From Alloascoidea africana (lineage: Eukaryota > Ascomycota > Alloascoideomycetes > Alloascoideales > Alloascoideaceae), in NCBI GenBank assembly GCA_030581615.1, contig JAKTTT010000075.1:1-64000 (forward strand): a stretch of 64,000 nucleotides of DNA, in the 5' to 3' direction. Below the pieces are notes generated by a model. The model had not been told where the DNA came from. It made no database searches and saw nothing but the letters and a program-made list of their open reading frames with translations. The position numbers and the translations under genes were made by a program. Positions 10,002 through 19,831 of the stretch are shown in pieces. Positions within the stretch are counted from its first letter, which is position 1. Every line of letters begins with the position of its first letter.

Positions 10002-12005
10002 TCACAGGTCCGCGAACTCGCCCTGCGCGACCCGCTCGCGGACCGTCTCGAAGACCTTCAGAATCTTGCGGCGGGCTCCCAGAGCTCCCACGCCGCGCTG
10101 CTCCAGCTGCTCGTTGCTGAGCGCGATCAGCTCGCGCCAGCCCAAGTCCTTCAGGTTGTCCGTGTACTTGTGCAGCCGCAGCGTCTTGAGCCAGCTGGGG
10201 ATGTCCAGCAGCAGCTCCCGTGTGACAATGTCGCCCGTGGGCCGCGGAGAGTTGGGGGTGCCAGGCACAGAGCCCGCAACCGAGCCCGGTGTGAGAATCG
10301 TGGGCCCCAGTCCAAGGCTCTGCGATGACACTTTTGGGGGCGGTATAATGGGCGCAATCGCTCGGTACTGTTTCACATTTCGCAGTCGTGTTTGGTTGTA
10401 AAGTCCCTGGGCTCCTCCTGGAGACGCACTTCGTTGACGGCCGGTGCTTTTGTTGAACGAGCGACGCAGCAGTGAAAAGTCCCCGGTATCCAGCTTGTTG
10501 TTGAATTGGTTTTGGTTCATTGATGCCTGCTGCTGTTGCTGTTGCTGCTGCTGCGACTGCTGCTGTGGCTGCTGAGGCTGTTGTTGCATAAAGCCGCCAG
10601 GGCTTGCAAATTGATAATGATTATGATTATGATTATGATTATGGCTTGGAGTAGGAGGCTGCTGATGCACAAACGCATCCTGCTTGAGAATGCTTGTCCC
10701 CGTTCTATTCCCATAGCTATTACTATTATTGTCATTCCCATTGTAATGGCGAAGATCGTCTTCATCCTGGGGTCGGTTGAGAAACGTTGAGAGTTCACCC
10801 GGCAGTGGAGAAAAACTCCCACTGTTAAGCATGGGCGATTGAAGACTTGAAGCAGCAGAATCCGGGAAAATAGAACTCATTGTAGAATTGCCCGTGTTGG
10901 GGTCACTAAGTACTCGTGAAAGTGAATCGCCAATATAACCGTTGCCGGCACCGGTGCCGTTGAGAAAAGACCTGTAACTCTGACGGTTGAATATAGGCGA
11001 CAGTGCCTCTGGTCCAGAAGGGAACAGCTTATCCTCGTTATTCTGATCAAGAATCCTGTTCCAATTCGGACGTAATGTCATTGGGTCTGCGGAACGAGAC
11101 CGTTGAATAAGATCGATCCCCGAGTCTCCGCCACTAGCCCAATCTTCCATTAGTCCCGGGCTTTGTCGGGATACACATACACCCTTGGATGGCGTGTCAC
11201 CTCCCAGAAAGTTGCCAGCACCGGTGATCGTGGACCCCGAAAGACCCGATATCTTGGGCGTGCCTCTAGGAGAGAGTAGAGCCCCAAGATAGGAGGATTG
11301 GGTTTGGCTGGACATGGCTGGGAAGATGGAGGACGTATGGCTCGTGGTCGTGGCACCGGTCGTAGTTGAAAACGGGTGAAGACTGCTTCCTGTCTCATCT
11401 TCGTCGTCAACGTGTAGTCCGAGTGGATCTGACAGGTGCGAACGGTGTTGAGGATAGTGGCGTCCAAGCTTCGGTGTTCCGCTTCGCATAGTCGGAGCAG
11501 GGGCGACAACCGGCTTGCTTGTCGATACAGAGGTTGAGGCAGCAGTTGAAGAAGCTGAAGGGGCCGGTGCCACTTTCCCGCCAAGAATGGAAGAGGACTG
11601 TTTCTTTGACAGAGACAGTTGGCCAAATTGAGAAGAAAGTCTCTGTTGCACGTATTGCTCCTGGGCAACATTGGCCGCGACCATCCGTTGTAGCAAAGCA
11701 TTTATCGTGAGGGTTTTCTCTTTATAGCTCAGAACTTCGAACCATTGCTCGATTGACGCCAATTCTTCGGCAAAGGCTCCACTTGGATCGGACATTGCGG
11801 GCAAGTCGGAGGAGTTGATTAGAATATTCGGTGGCTGGCCTCTGGGCATGGAAGACGTTGTGGGTGTTACTGACGGAACTGACGGTGGAGGAGGAAGTGG
11901 TTGTTGTTGGTGCTGCTGGTGCGCTGCCCGGAGGTTGTCAGAGGCAGGAAACCTGAAGAACGAAGGATGCGACTGCGGCGCGTTGACGGCGACGGAGTTG
12001 GACAT
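10002..12005 (-). CDS. VTS1: SAM-domain RNA-binding protein Vts1 (Smaug family)
   Basis: Post-transcriptional regulator whose SAM domain binds Smaug-recognition hairpins and recruits deadenylase to target mRNAs. 667 aa. ATG at 12005 (MSNSVAVNAPQ) is used, because further upstream in frame there is only a non-ATG codon. Residues 1-60 are Gln/His/Pro-rich; around 85-145 lies a helical block (EELASIEQWFEVLSYKEK, LLQRMVAANVAQEQYVQQRL) typical of Vts1 N-termini. The long middle is disordered with a poly-Gln tract near 480-505. The SAM domain fills the last ~70 residues (DIPSWLKTLRLHKYTDNLKD, GARRKILKVFETV). No intron is seen. Confidence 0.93.
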   Translation of the reverse strand: MSNSVAVNAPQSHPSFFRFPASDNLRAAHQQHQQQPLPPPPSVPSVTPTTSSMPRGQPPNILINSSDLPAMSDPSGAFAEELASIEQWFEVLSYKEKTLTINALLQRMVAANVAQEQYVQQRLSSQFGQLSLSKKQSSSILGGKVAPAPSASSTAASTSVSTSKPVVAPAPTMRSGTPKLGRHYPQHRSHLSDPLGLHVDDEDETGSSLHPFSTTTGATTTSHTSSIFPAMSSQTQSSYLGALLSPRGTPKISGLSGSTITGAGNFLGGDTPSKGVCVSRQSPGLMEDWASGGDSGIDLIQRSRSADPMTLRPNWNRILDQNNEDKLFPSGPEALSPIFNRQSYRSFLNGTGAGNGYIGDSLSRVLSDPNTGNSTMSSIFPDSAASSLQSPMLNSGSFSPLPGELSTFLNRPQDEDDLRHYNGNDNNSNSYGNRTGTSILKQDAFVHQQPPTPSHNHNHNHNHYQFASPGGFMQQQPQQPQQQSQQQQQQQQQASMNQNQFNNKLDTGDFSLLRRSFNKSTGRQRSASPGGAQGLYNQTRLRNVKQYRAIAPIIPPPKVSSQSLGLGPTILTPGSVAGSVPGTPNSPRPTGDIVTRELLLDIPSWLKTLRLHKYTDNLKDLGWRELIALSNEQLEQRGVGALGARRKILKVFETVRERVAQGEFADL

Positions 12006-12085
12006 GACGGAGACTGATCGGCTAGCCAAATACTGCTCCTGGTATCGATACTAGTATATATACGAGGTCAAGAGTAGGAGGCCAA

Positions 12086-12093
12086 TATTTATA
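12086..12093 (-). promoter_or_regulatory. Candidate TATA box for VTS1
   Basis: TATAAATA on the minus strand, 81 bp upstream of the VTS1 ATG. A TATATATA run lies nearer the gene at 12055-12062. Assignment is by sequence and distance only. Confidence 0.4.
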
Positions 12094-13773
12094 CCGTAAT
12101 GTGGCTGAAGGGGAGGGAAAAAATTTGATTTGCCCCTTGTAGAAAACCTTCTGCTGATCTCGGGGGGATGCACAAGGCGAAAACCAGAAAATGCCCGGTT
12201 CCAACGAGAAGACGTTCTACATGTTCCTTTCCGGTTTACGAAGTTTGATACGAGATTGAGATTGAGATTGGAAACGGTGCATGCCTCTACTTTAAGAAAT
12301 AACAGGTAAATGGAAAACGAGGCAAATTACTTTTCTTGGACGCAAACGGCGAGGACTAGTCGGGACCGTTTGGGTCGAATAGGGATATTGAGACTACATT
12401 TGATACAAGACTACGAAAACAATAAGGGACGTGTATATTCCTTTCTGGGCACCCCGGAACCAGTACATGTATCAGCTTTGGTTTTAAAATGCTCTGTGCT
12501 GTTCCAATGCCAACGTGTCTGTGTGGCCCCTGAGCCTTGTGGAGAAGAAAAGAAGCCTTTACCTGTTTTCAGTGAGACTGCTGTGCAGGGTAACCACTAC
12601 GGTAAGGAGACATGAACTTCTAGGAATGTGAAGAATCAGATAAAACAAGCTGAATACAGATAGTAACCATGCCAGGTAAGAGGTTTTGTGCCTCAAATCA
12701 AAGAGCAAACCTGGGTTATGAATAGTGGAACCAAATTTACCAAGCCCTGACCACTGGCGGGGAAATGTGTGTACCTCTGAGGATATTCTCATTTCTCACT
12801 ACATTTGTTTTCTTGCGACTAGATTACGAGTTGAAAGATTTTGAAGAATTACGACCGCATCTTCGTGATCCACTGTTGAAAACATAAGCGTGTTTCCTTT
12901 ATTGACGTTAGAAAAATCATTATGGACAACTGCCTAGATCACACTTGTGTAGGGCATCTGATAGGCTACGACCACGAAACGAAACTCAATTTGTGGTTTA
13001 AAACAGAAGAGGAGAGTAATCCACAAGGATCATCAAGCTCGGGGAACCTGCAGAAGCAAAAGAGAATGGATTGTAAACATTGTTCACTTTGGCATAAAGC
13101 TGGTCAACATGCTCCTCAGGTCTATCAACGAGATTGCTGGAATGAAAACCAAGTTAATTGATGCTGGGATTGGACTGTTCAAGCAATAGAAAAGAGAAAG
13201 ACACTAATCGTTACACTGAGAAATGAGAAGATTCTATATTCATTTATCGTTGTTTATGATTCAGAAGCTTTGCTAATGTCTGGTATGGATATAGGGCTAA
13301 GACTTATCACGTAGATGGTTCAGTGGTAATATTGAAGATCAAGGACTGTTAGGCATTACATAGGGTGGTCTATAAACATCAAAATCCTATACCAACATAA
13401 TACTGAAATAAAGAGGATTGTTCTACCAGCACTAAAGATAAGTTCATGATGTTCATTTAACACTGCTATCAAACTCATCTTCAACTACTTTTCCTTTCCC
13501 CAAAAGCAGAATCTAATGTATAGTGTCTAATCAACAAAATAATGCCCTTAATCATAAACTGTCAAAAAAATGCATCCAACAATATCCTGAATTTTGCAAA
13601 TCTGGTGTTGGTTATGGCACAATACAGCAGGGCGTAACCCTAAACCAACCAAAGTTTGAAATTTGCGTTCTGAGTATTACGCGTATCCGATGCTCTTCGC
13701 TGAACATTTGCATATTGCCTGTCTGTTTTGAAAGTTCTCTCCCTGTTTGTTAAACATCGCCAATAACCAGAAA
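12094..13773. other. Long intergenic region between VTS1 and NSR1
   Basis: About 1.7 kb with no recognised host gene; the two flanking genes diverge from it. One short open frame at 12922-13161 is listed separately. A tRNA-like A-box match near 13315 has no matching B box. The 3' part must hold the NSR1 promoter. Confidence 0.5.
12922..13161 (+). CDS. Short orphan frame with a zinc-knuckle-like CxxC...H...C pattern
   Basis: 79 residues from an ATG with an A-rich leader. The part RMDCKHCSLWHKAGQH followed by a spaced DCW recalls the CCHC knuckle at the end of copia-type Gag proteins. No other part of such an element is seen alongside. It may be an old retroelement scrap or chance; I would not count it as a host gene. 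Confidence 0.2.
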   Translation: MDNCLDHTCVGHLIGYDHETKLNLWFKTEEESNPQGSSSSGNLQKQKRMDCKHCSLWHKAGQHAPQVYQRDCWNENQVN

Positions 13774-15108
13774 ATGCCTTGTAAGTTTTTTGATTACTTT
13801 TCTGAAAATCCTTATAATCCCCACTCGTTACATCTATATAAAGTATCGGCTTGGTTGATACTGGCTTGGTGTTGAGAGCGGTTGTTGCTTGCGGTTGAAG
13901 ACAAACACCGATAGTATGGAGGCTTGACACAAAAAAATATTATTCCGATATCCTGGACGATGAGAAACCGATAGTTAATTAACTCAAAAAGAGGTTTGAA
14001 AACAAACGGTGAAAACTTTTCGCAAGACGGGCAAATGTGCCCAACTAAAATCACAGTTTGAAAAATGCACCATCATGCCTAAAACCGCTCTCAATACTTT
14101 TTTTTTATTCAGGACGTTTTATATGAGCATCATTTACTAATTTTCTTAATAGCCGCACCAAAATCTTATTCCAGGTCATCTTCTGTTGACTCTGATGATT
14201 CAGAGCACAAGGCTACGCGTGCAAAGAAATCAGAAAACAATTCCGACTCTGATTCCGACTCTAGCGATAGCGAGGGTGCATCCTCAGACGAAGAAACTAC
14301 TTCTCAGGGAGAAAAACGAAAACTTGAAGACAATGAAAATTCTGCAAAAGATGCAAAGGTCCAAAAAGTTGAATCAGAGGAGAAAACGGGATCTACCTTA
14401 TTTGTAGGCAGTTTACCTTGGAGCGTTGATGATGACAGGTTAAAGGCGGAATTTGAAGAGATTGGAACGGTAATTGGAGCCCGTGTCATAATGGAAAGAG
14501 GCTCTGGCAGATCTAAAGGTTACGGTTACGTCGATTTTGAGGACAAATCTCACGCTCAGTTGGCAGTTGACAAGCTACAAGGAAAAGAGATTGAGGGAAG
14601 AAGGTTAAACCTTGATATCTCTACTGGTCGTCCCTTGTTATCTGAAAAAGTGAATAACAGAGCCTCAAAGTATGGAGACCAGCGTTCTGAGGCCTCTGAG
14701 ACATTGTTCGTTGGAAATCTGCCTTTTGACGTTGAAAGAGACGCACTTCAAGAACTTTTTGAGAAACATGGAACTGTTATCTCTGTGCGCCTGCCTGTGT
14801 TCCCAGACTCTGGAAATCCAAAAGGTTATGGATATGTTCAGTTTGAGTCTATTGCCGATGCCACAAAAGCAATTGATGCTTTAAACGGTGTCCCTATTGG
14901 CGGCCGTTCCTTAAGACTGGACTTCTCAACACCAAAGCCTCCCAGTTTTGGAGGTGACAACAATAGAGGTGGGTTCAGAGAAAGAGGAAGATTTGGAGGA
15001 AGAGGCGGCGGCAGAGGCGGTAGAGGAGGAAGAGGCGGCAGAGGTGGCGGTAATTTTAGAGAAAGACAAAGTGGTAATTCGTTCAGAGGGCAAAGGACTG
15101 TTTTTTAA
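13774..15108 (+). CDS. NSR1: Nucleolin-like RNA-binding protein Nsr1, two exons
   Basis: Nucleolar protein for pre-rRNA processing and small-subunit assembly. Exon 2 (14153-15108) is clear: an acidic, Ser-rich start (DSDSDSSDSE), RRM1 at residues ~83-157 (LFVGSLPW, GYGYVDFE), RRM2 at ~185-260 (LFVGNLPFD, GYGYVQFE) and a C-terminal RGG domain (~266-312). Exon 2 lacks a suitable ATG before its acidic region, so I propose exon 1 as 13774-13780 (ATGCCTT) with donor GTAAGT; the intron ends in TACTAAT...TTAATAG at 14152 and the junction reads M-P-S-A-P-K in frame. Total 320 aa, shorter than S. cerevisiae Nsr1 (414) mainly in the acidic region. The 372-nt intron is unusually long. RRM/RGG identity is secure; exon 1 is inference. 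Confidence 0.85.
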
Positions 15109-15591
15109 AAAAAAGTGTAAAGAGATAAAGACCTTGTTTTTTTATTATTATTATTTTTGTTGCATGCTTTTGAAGAAGTCAAACTCAAGACAGGAAGAAA
15201 AAAAAAACTCGAAAATCCAGATCTAATGGGGGAAAAGAAGTGAATTGCTTTGGACCGTTTTGTTCAATGTTCATTTTGCATAACTATATCGTTTCATTTC
15301 TCTTTAATAATAGTATTTACGTGTAATTATAATGATATACTAATGGAACTGTGGTGTATTGTGTCAAAGAATTTGAACTTTATTCCGTTGTAAATGTTGA
15401 GAAAGTGAAAATGTGCCAATGCCATGAAGCTGGATGTTCCAATGCCCAAGGAGGAAGTTGCTGTGGGTCGTAAGGCATCGGTAGAGGTCTGATTTCACTT
15501 ATTTTCGGTCATAAAAGGAAGAGCAAATTGGGTAAAAATTTCTACTTTTATAGACTTCATGGACTTTATCATTTCGCTAATTATTAACTTC
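15109..15591. other. NSR1 3' flank, no gene seen
   Basis: AT-rich 483 bp between the NSR1 stop and the first retroelement LTR. T-rich stretches just after the stop fit a 3' UTR. Nothing else is recognised. Confidence 0.55.
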
Positions 15592-15827
15592 TGTTATAAA
15601 GTTGCTGCTATGTGCAAGATACTTTGTGTCATACAAAGACTACAAAGTCGCTTAGCTCACAGAGACTAGAACACAGAGGAAAGATTTAGTTGATAGTTAC
15701 GAATTTATAAGGAAGAAGAAAACTTGTCCCCTTCTAGTGAAGAGGCCAAGCTCAGTTTCGACTGCTATTTGTACTCTAATAATACAAACCAGATTCTACA
15801 TTGAAGTCATATCTTTCAAATACAATA
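15592..15827 (+). repeat. Ty3-like LTR, left inverted copy
   Basis: 236 bp beginning TGTTATAAA and ending ACAATA, next to the primer-binding-site match. It pairs as an inverted repeat with 16344-16570. Confidence 0.75.
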
Positions 15828-16343
15828 GGGAGGTCGTGCCGAAACTCCTCTATCTTTTTTTTTCACTCTCCTTGAGATTGAAGGGAAGACACAACGCCAA
15901 CCCAACTATCTCTCTGAACAACTAAGCACTCTCAAAGACCTTTTATCCTCTATGGTAGCCATTGTCAACACCATCCCTCAATATTTTTCCTACGGGATTT
16001 CGTCGACCCGTCAAATCATGACGACATACGCAGAAGTTTCCCTATCCGTAATTTCACGAGTACTGCAGGGAATCCAGTTCCTGCATAGCGTTTTTGCAGG
16101 ACAACCGTTGACAGTGCGAGAAGAAGTGTGATTCGTCGTGTTAGGCCTTAGCATACTTGTTTATGACAGACAAAGGCTCAAGAAGAGAAAGGACAAGAAC
16201 GAATCGTCCCCTCAAGCGACTGTCAACCTCGTGCAATCCTTTTACTGGCAAGAGCCAGCCGAGACCATTTTATTCTCCAATCGAAAACAGTTGTCCAAAG
16301 CAGAAGAACCAGAAAAAGCAGTCGAGATTTTTTACTACTTCCC

Positions 16344-16639
16344 TATTGTATGTGAAACATATGACTTCAATGTAGAATCTGGTTTGTATTATTAAAGTGC
16401 AAATGACAGTCGAAACTGAGCTTGGCCTCTTCACTAGAAGGGGACAAGTTTTCTTCTTCCTTATAAATTCGTAACTATCAACTAAATCTTTCCTCTGTGT
16501 TCTAGTCTCTGTGAGCTAAGCGACTTTGTAGTCTTTGTATGACACAAAGTATCTTGCACATAGCAACATCCTCATAACACGAAGTTTGTAATCTTTGTAT
16601 GACTCAAAGTCTCTTGCCTATAGCAACAACCTTGTAACA
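16344..16639 (-). repeat. Ty3-like LTR, right inverted copy
   Basis: Minus-strand LTR matching 15592-15827, with roughly 55-60 extra bases at its outer end that look like a partial tandem repeat of the LTR start. Confidence 0.7.
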
Positions 16640-17174
16640 TTCCCACTAATGGAAGTACAAAATCTCGACAATAGGGCGGAAGTTTGGAACAAGAAGGAAG
16701 TTCGAAACAAAGAATTTCAACATTGCAAGGTCCTTCAAACCCTTTATTATCGAATGTACAGCAGCTATCAGATTGCAAAATTCCTTCAACGTCTTACTTT
16801 CGCTATCAGAACACATGTTAAAGAAGAAAGCAGTAAACCTTATTGTAAGAGTAAGCACTAAAGATCTAAACTCAGAAGTACGAGTTTAGATCTCTTACAT
16901 ATTCTAAGTAAAAAACTATATAAGACTGGCAAAGGCTATTTGGACCAGTTTAACGGTAAAGCCCTGAATAAAAGTCACGACATCATGATATATAATAATA
17001 TAATTTGTACAATATAAACACTTCTCCTCAAATTAGATTCCAGGATAAAACAAGAGATTAGAAAGATAATAGTAGCGTGGGGTAATAAAAGACAAAGTAT
17101 AAGCATGATTTTAGAGATAAATGGCGAGGGTGAGGATAATAGAAGTGTAAAAAACGATAAATTCACTGTTGTAA
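16640..17174. other. Unassigned sequence between two retroelement fossils
   Basis: About 535 bp with no gene recognised, probably retroelement-derived. It contains a perfect 12-bp inverted repeat (AGATCTAAACTC, 16862-16893, 8-nt loop). Confidence 0.45.
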
Positions 17175-18808
17175 CGGTTTAGTTTAGAATAAGAGATGTC
17201 AGTTCGTTGAAAGTAGCAGGAGTCAATATTTTTGTGAGAGAGTCGGCACAGTTAACATGGGTATTTAATCATTTTGTTTTTGACCAGATCTCGTACAAAG
17301 TGAAAGCGGATAGCAATATGTTTGCTTTTTTGGTTAACAGAATTGTGACTTGCTAATGTTAGGGAAGACATATTATCTCCGCAGATATCGATATAAGTTG
17401 AGGGCAAGTTCAATTCTTGAAGCAAATTAAAGAAGAATAGAGCATTCTTTGAGCATTCCGAGATTCCATAATATTCTGATTCCGCTGTGGAAAGTGCCAT
17501 AGACTTCTGCTTCCTGGAGCTCCAGGAAGTCACACTTCCATTGATAAAAATAAGAAACCCGTATTGCGATTTCCTGCCGTCTACATCAGAAGCATAGTCG
17601 GCATCAGTCATTCCCATTACCTGATATTCGCTGTGTTGAGGGTAGTCCTGGATGATGACGTTCTTGAATTTATCAAGATATCAAAAATCTTTGTACTGAA
17701 GGTTGGCAGATCCATTTTTGCGGAATAGAATACCTATTTCTCTGGTCTGAATAAGGTATTGTGGGACCCAATAGCCACATGTTAGCTGGTTCTGCGTGGG
17801 ATGTACTAGAAATCGAGACAAAAGAGAAGCACAGAAGCTCACGTCGAATATTCCAATTAGTGATTGGTAAAGCCTCTTGTTCTTTTCATCCAGCTCAGGA
17901 CTCTTTTGATATGGGTCAAATTCAGCTGGAATGGCTGACCCCAATGGTGTTTGCTTGACTATGATTCCTTTGTCAGCCTGAACTTTGCACAGAAAATCCT
18001 TCAAAGACAGTATTACTCCTCCTGATTTTCTGTCCACAGTAATAACCAGAAAATTTTCAGGGTAACCCAGGTCTTTTAGCTTGAATTTTGTACCCAGATT
18101 TTCCTTGATGGCTTCAATTGTTTTCTGCTTTTCTCCAGCCACCATCAAGTCGTCCACATAAACTGCCACCATTACATAATGTCTCTATTTGACTTTGTTG
18201 AAAGTCCAAATCTTTCAACGCGCGAGACAGGGTTTTGAACCAGAAATGTGGGGCCAGTTCAAGGCCGTAGACTGCCTTCTTTACCCGCCATACCTTGTTC
18301 CGAGCCACACCAGATCCTTATGGAAGCTTCATGAAGACAACATGGTCAATGTCACCGTGTAGGAAGGCGTTTGATATATCGAACTGGTTTAACGTCCATC
18401 CTTTTTCTTGTGCAATTGTGATGGTGAATCTCAGTGCGTCGTAAGTACAAACTGGAGAATACACCTCACTAAAGTCTCTTCCATGTAACTGATGAAAACC
18501 TTTAGCTACAATTCGGCACTTGAATCTCTCATGGAGTCCTTCATACTTGATGGTATTGACCCATTTAGAAGGGATAACATTTGGGCCAGCTAACAAGTAT
18601 GAAGGACTCCATGAGAGATTCAAGTGCCGAATTGTAGCTAAAGGTTTTCATCAGTTACATGGAAGAGACTTTAGTGAGGTGTATTCTCCAGTTTGTACTT
18701 ACGACGCACTGAGATTCACCATCACAATTGCACAAGAAAAAGGATGGACGTTAAACCAGTTTGATATATCAAACGCATTCCTACACGGTGACATTGACCA
18801 TGTTGTCT
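17175..18808 (-). mobile_element. Ty1/copia-family fossil (reverse transcriptase and RNase H remnants)
   Basis: Minus-strand peptides carry copia-type signatures: RT text (FKCRIVAKGFHQLHGRDF, FDISNAFLHGD, MVAVYVDDLMVAG) followed downstream by an RNase H region (TDADYASDVDGRKSQYGF, ALSTAESEYYGISE). Gag, protease and integrase are not seen. The coding region is broken in several places, so this is a dead copy. Part of the RT region is present twice as an inverted duplication (listed separately). The nearby inverted LTR pair at 19092-19552 may belong to the same family. Confidence 0.85.
18335..18808. repeat. Inverted duplication of copia RT segment
   Basis: Arms 18335-18549 and 18594-18808 (215 bp each) are reverse complements with a 44-bp spacer. 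Sequence near the spacer is identical and the few differences noticed lie toward the outer ends. Both arms encode the same RT segment on opposite strands. Confidence 0.9.
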
Positions 18809-19091
18809 CCATTGATAAAATGGTGCGAACGGAGATGAAATTTTCAGAAGGTCTCGTTTTATTCAACAGCGACTGCAACGGCAGTCCCAAGAGCAAGTGG
18901 TTCATTTCTTTGAGAATTCCTCCGAATGTGTAGATCTAGGTGTTTCTGTTTGACGTCCAGCTGTATTTGTAGAAAAGAACAAAGAAGCTAAAGAAACTAA
19001 CTTGAAATACATATCATCAGTATTCATTTTACACATGTGACCAATTGTTCTAAAGGAACAAAGAGTAAAAATCAGAATTCTTACAAATCAA
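18809..19091. other. Unassigned retroelement-flanking sequence
   Basis: 283 bp between the RT fold-back and the LTR fold-back. No gene is recognised; probably remnant element DNA. Confidence 0.4.
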
Positions 19092-19552
19092 TGCTACGGA
19101 TCGTCTTCTGTCATGAGGTGAGTCCTAAGAGATGAGACTCTAAAAAGGAGAACGGCTTTTCGAAAGAGAGAGATCGATAAGACGGTAAAAGGGTTCAGGC
19201 TTCTCGATGCTTATACTCCATCACAGGGAGACAAGCTTCTTATATAATTCCTAAACTAATTCTAAATCAATTATGACAATTCTTCTGATTGCTTTGATGT
19301 AATTGTCATTGTTCTTTAATATACTTCACTTCTAGGTGCAATTACATCAAAGCAATCAGAAGAATTGTCATAATTGATTTAGAATTAGTTTAGGAATTAT
19401 ATAAGAAGCTTGTCTCCCTGTGATGGAGCATAAGCATCAATAGGCATCAATGAGCATCAATAAGAGACCGTTGACCGCCTTATCGTTCTCTCTCTCTTTC
19501 GTAGAGTCTCTTCTCCTAGTACTCACCTCGCGACAGAAGACGATCCGTAACA
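19092..19552. mobile_element. Fold-back of two inverted LTR-like sequences
   Basis: Two 214-bp LTR-like copies, 19092-19305 (plus, TGCTACGGATC...) and 19339-19552 (minus, TGTTACGGATC...), are joined tail to tail over a 33-bp spacer. The inner ~90-110 bp of each arm are identical, whereas the outer halves have clearly diverged. Terminal TGTTAC suggests LTR ends; the family is probably Ty1/copia by position beside the copia remnant. No coding sequence. It is an old, incomplete remnant, about 200 bp upstream of tRNA-His. Confidence 0.75.
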
Positions 19553-19759
19553 ATCATGCGAGAGAATAGAACCTCAGGCCAGAACTCTCAAGTTTATGGC
19601 TCAGAGAATTAACATTAAGTAGCTTAAAGAAGAAGAAAACTAAGAATGCAAACAAAGTTATATCCATACTATTTGGCTTCAGTCTCATTGTTACACACGT
19701 TCCTAAATATACTTTGTCGTCTGTTAATAAGATTCACAATTTGCAAAATCAAAAATTGA

Positions 19760-19831
19760 GCCGTTGTAGTATAGTGGTGAGTACACTTCGTTGTGGCCGA
19801 AGAAACCTCAGTTCGATTCTGGGCAACGGCA
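19760..19831 (+). tRNA. tRNA-His (anticodon GTG)
   Basis: 72 nt folding into a full cloverleaf. Acceptor GCCGTTG pairs perfectly with CAACGGC, discriminator A. The D-arm region is TAGTATAGTGGT (A box); the anticodon arm is CTTCG-TTGTGGC-CGAAG with GTG at 19793-19795; the T arm has GTTCGATTC (B box, 19811-19819). There is no intron. A pol III terminator T-run follows at 19835-19839. It closely resembles yeast tRNA-His. Retroelement LTR fossils lie upstream, as is common near yeast tRNA genes. Confidence 0.97.

Larger units (their letters stand above)
15592..16639. mobile_element. Ty3/gypsy-family fossil: inverted LTR pair around internal remnant
   Basis: Two LTRs of the same family as those of the element at 32.6-36.0 kb face each other, one at 15592-15827 (plus) and one at 16344-16639 (minus), around 516 bp of internal sequence. 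Directly inside the left LTR is a primer-binding-site-like GGGAGGTCGTGCC (15828-15840), matching the one in the complete-ended element. The internal part has no intact frame; some short peptides could be Gag relics. Arms match over about 227 bp with few differences. The element is broken and incomplete; the LTRs are diverged from the 32.6-kb copies, so it is probably older. Confidence 0.75.

Noticed and set aside
13305-13370. tRNA-like segment with a TGGTTCAGTGGTA A-box match
   Set aside because: No B box (GGTTCGA) at the right distance and no acceptor stem.
18520-18933. Plus-strand frame with copia RT sequence read as an independent element
   Set aside because: It is the inverted arm of the same segment found on the minus strand at 18335-18549, so it was treated as part of the fold-back fossil.
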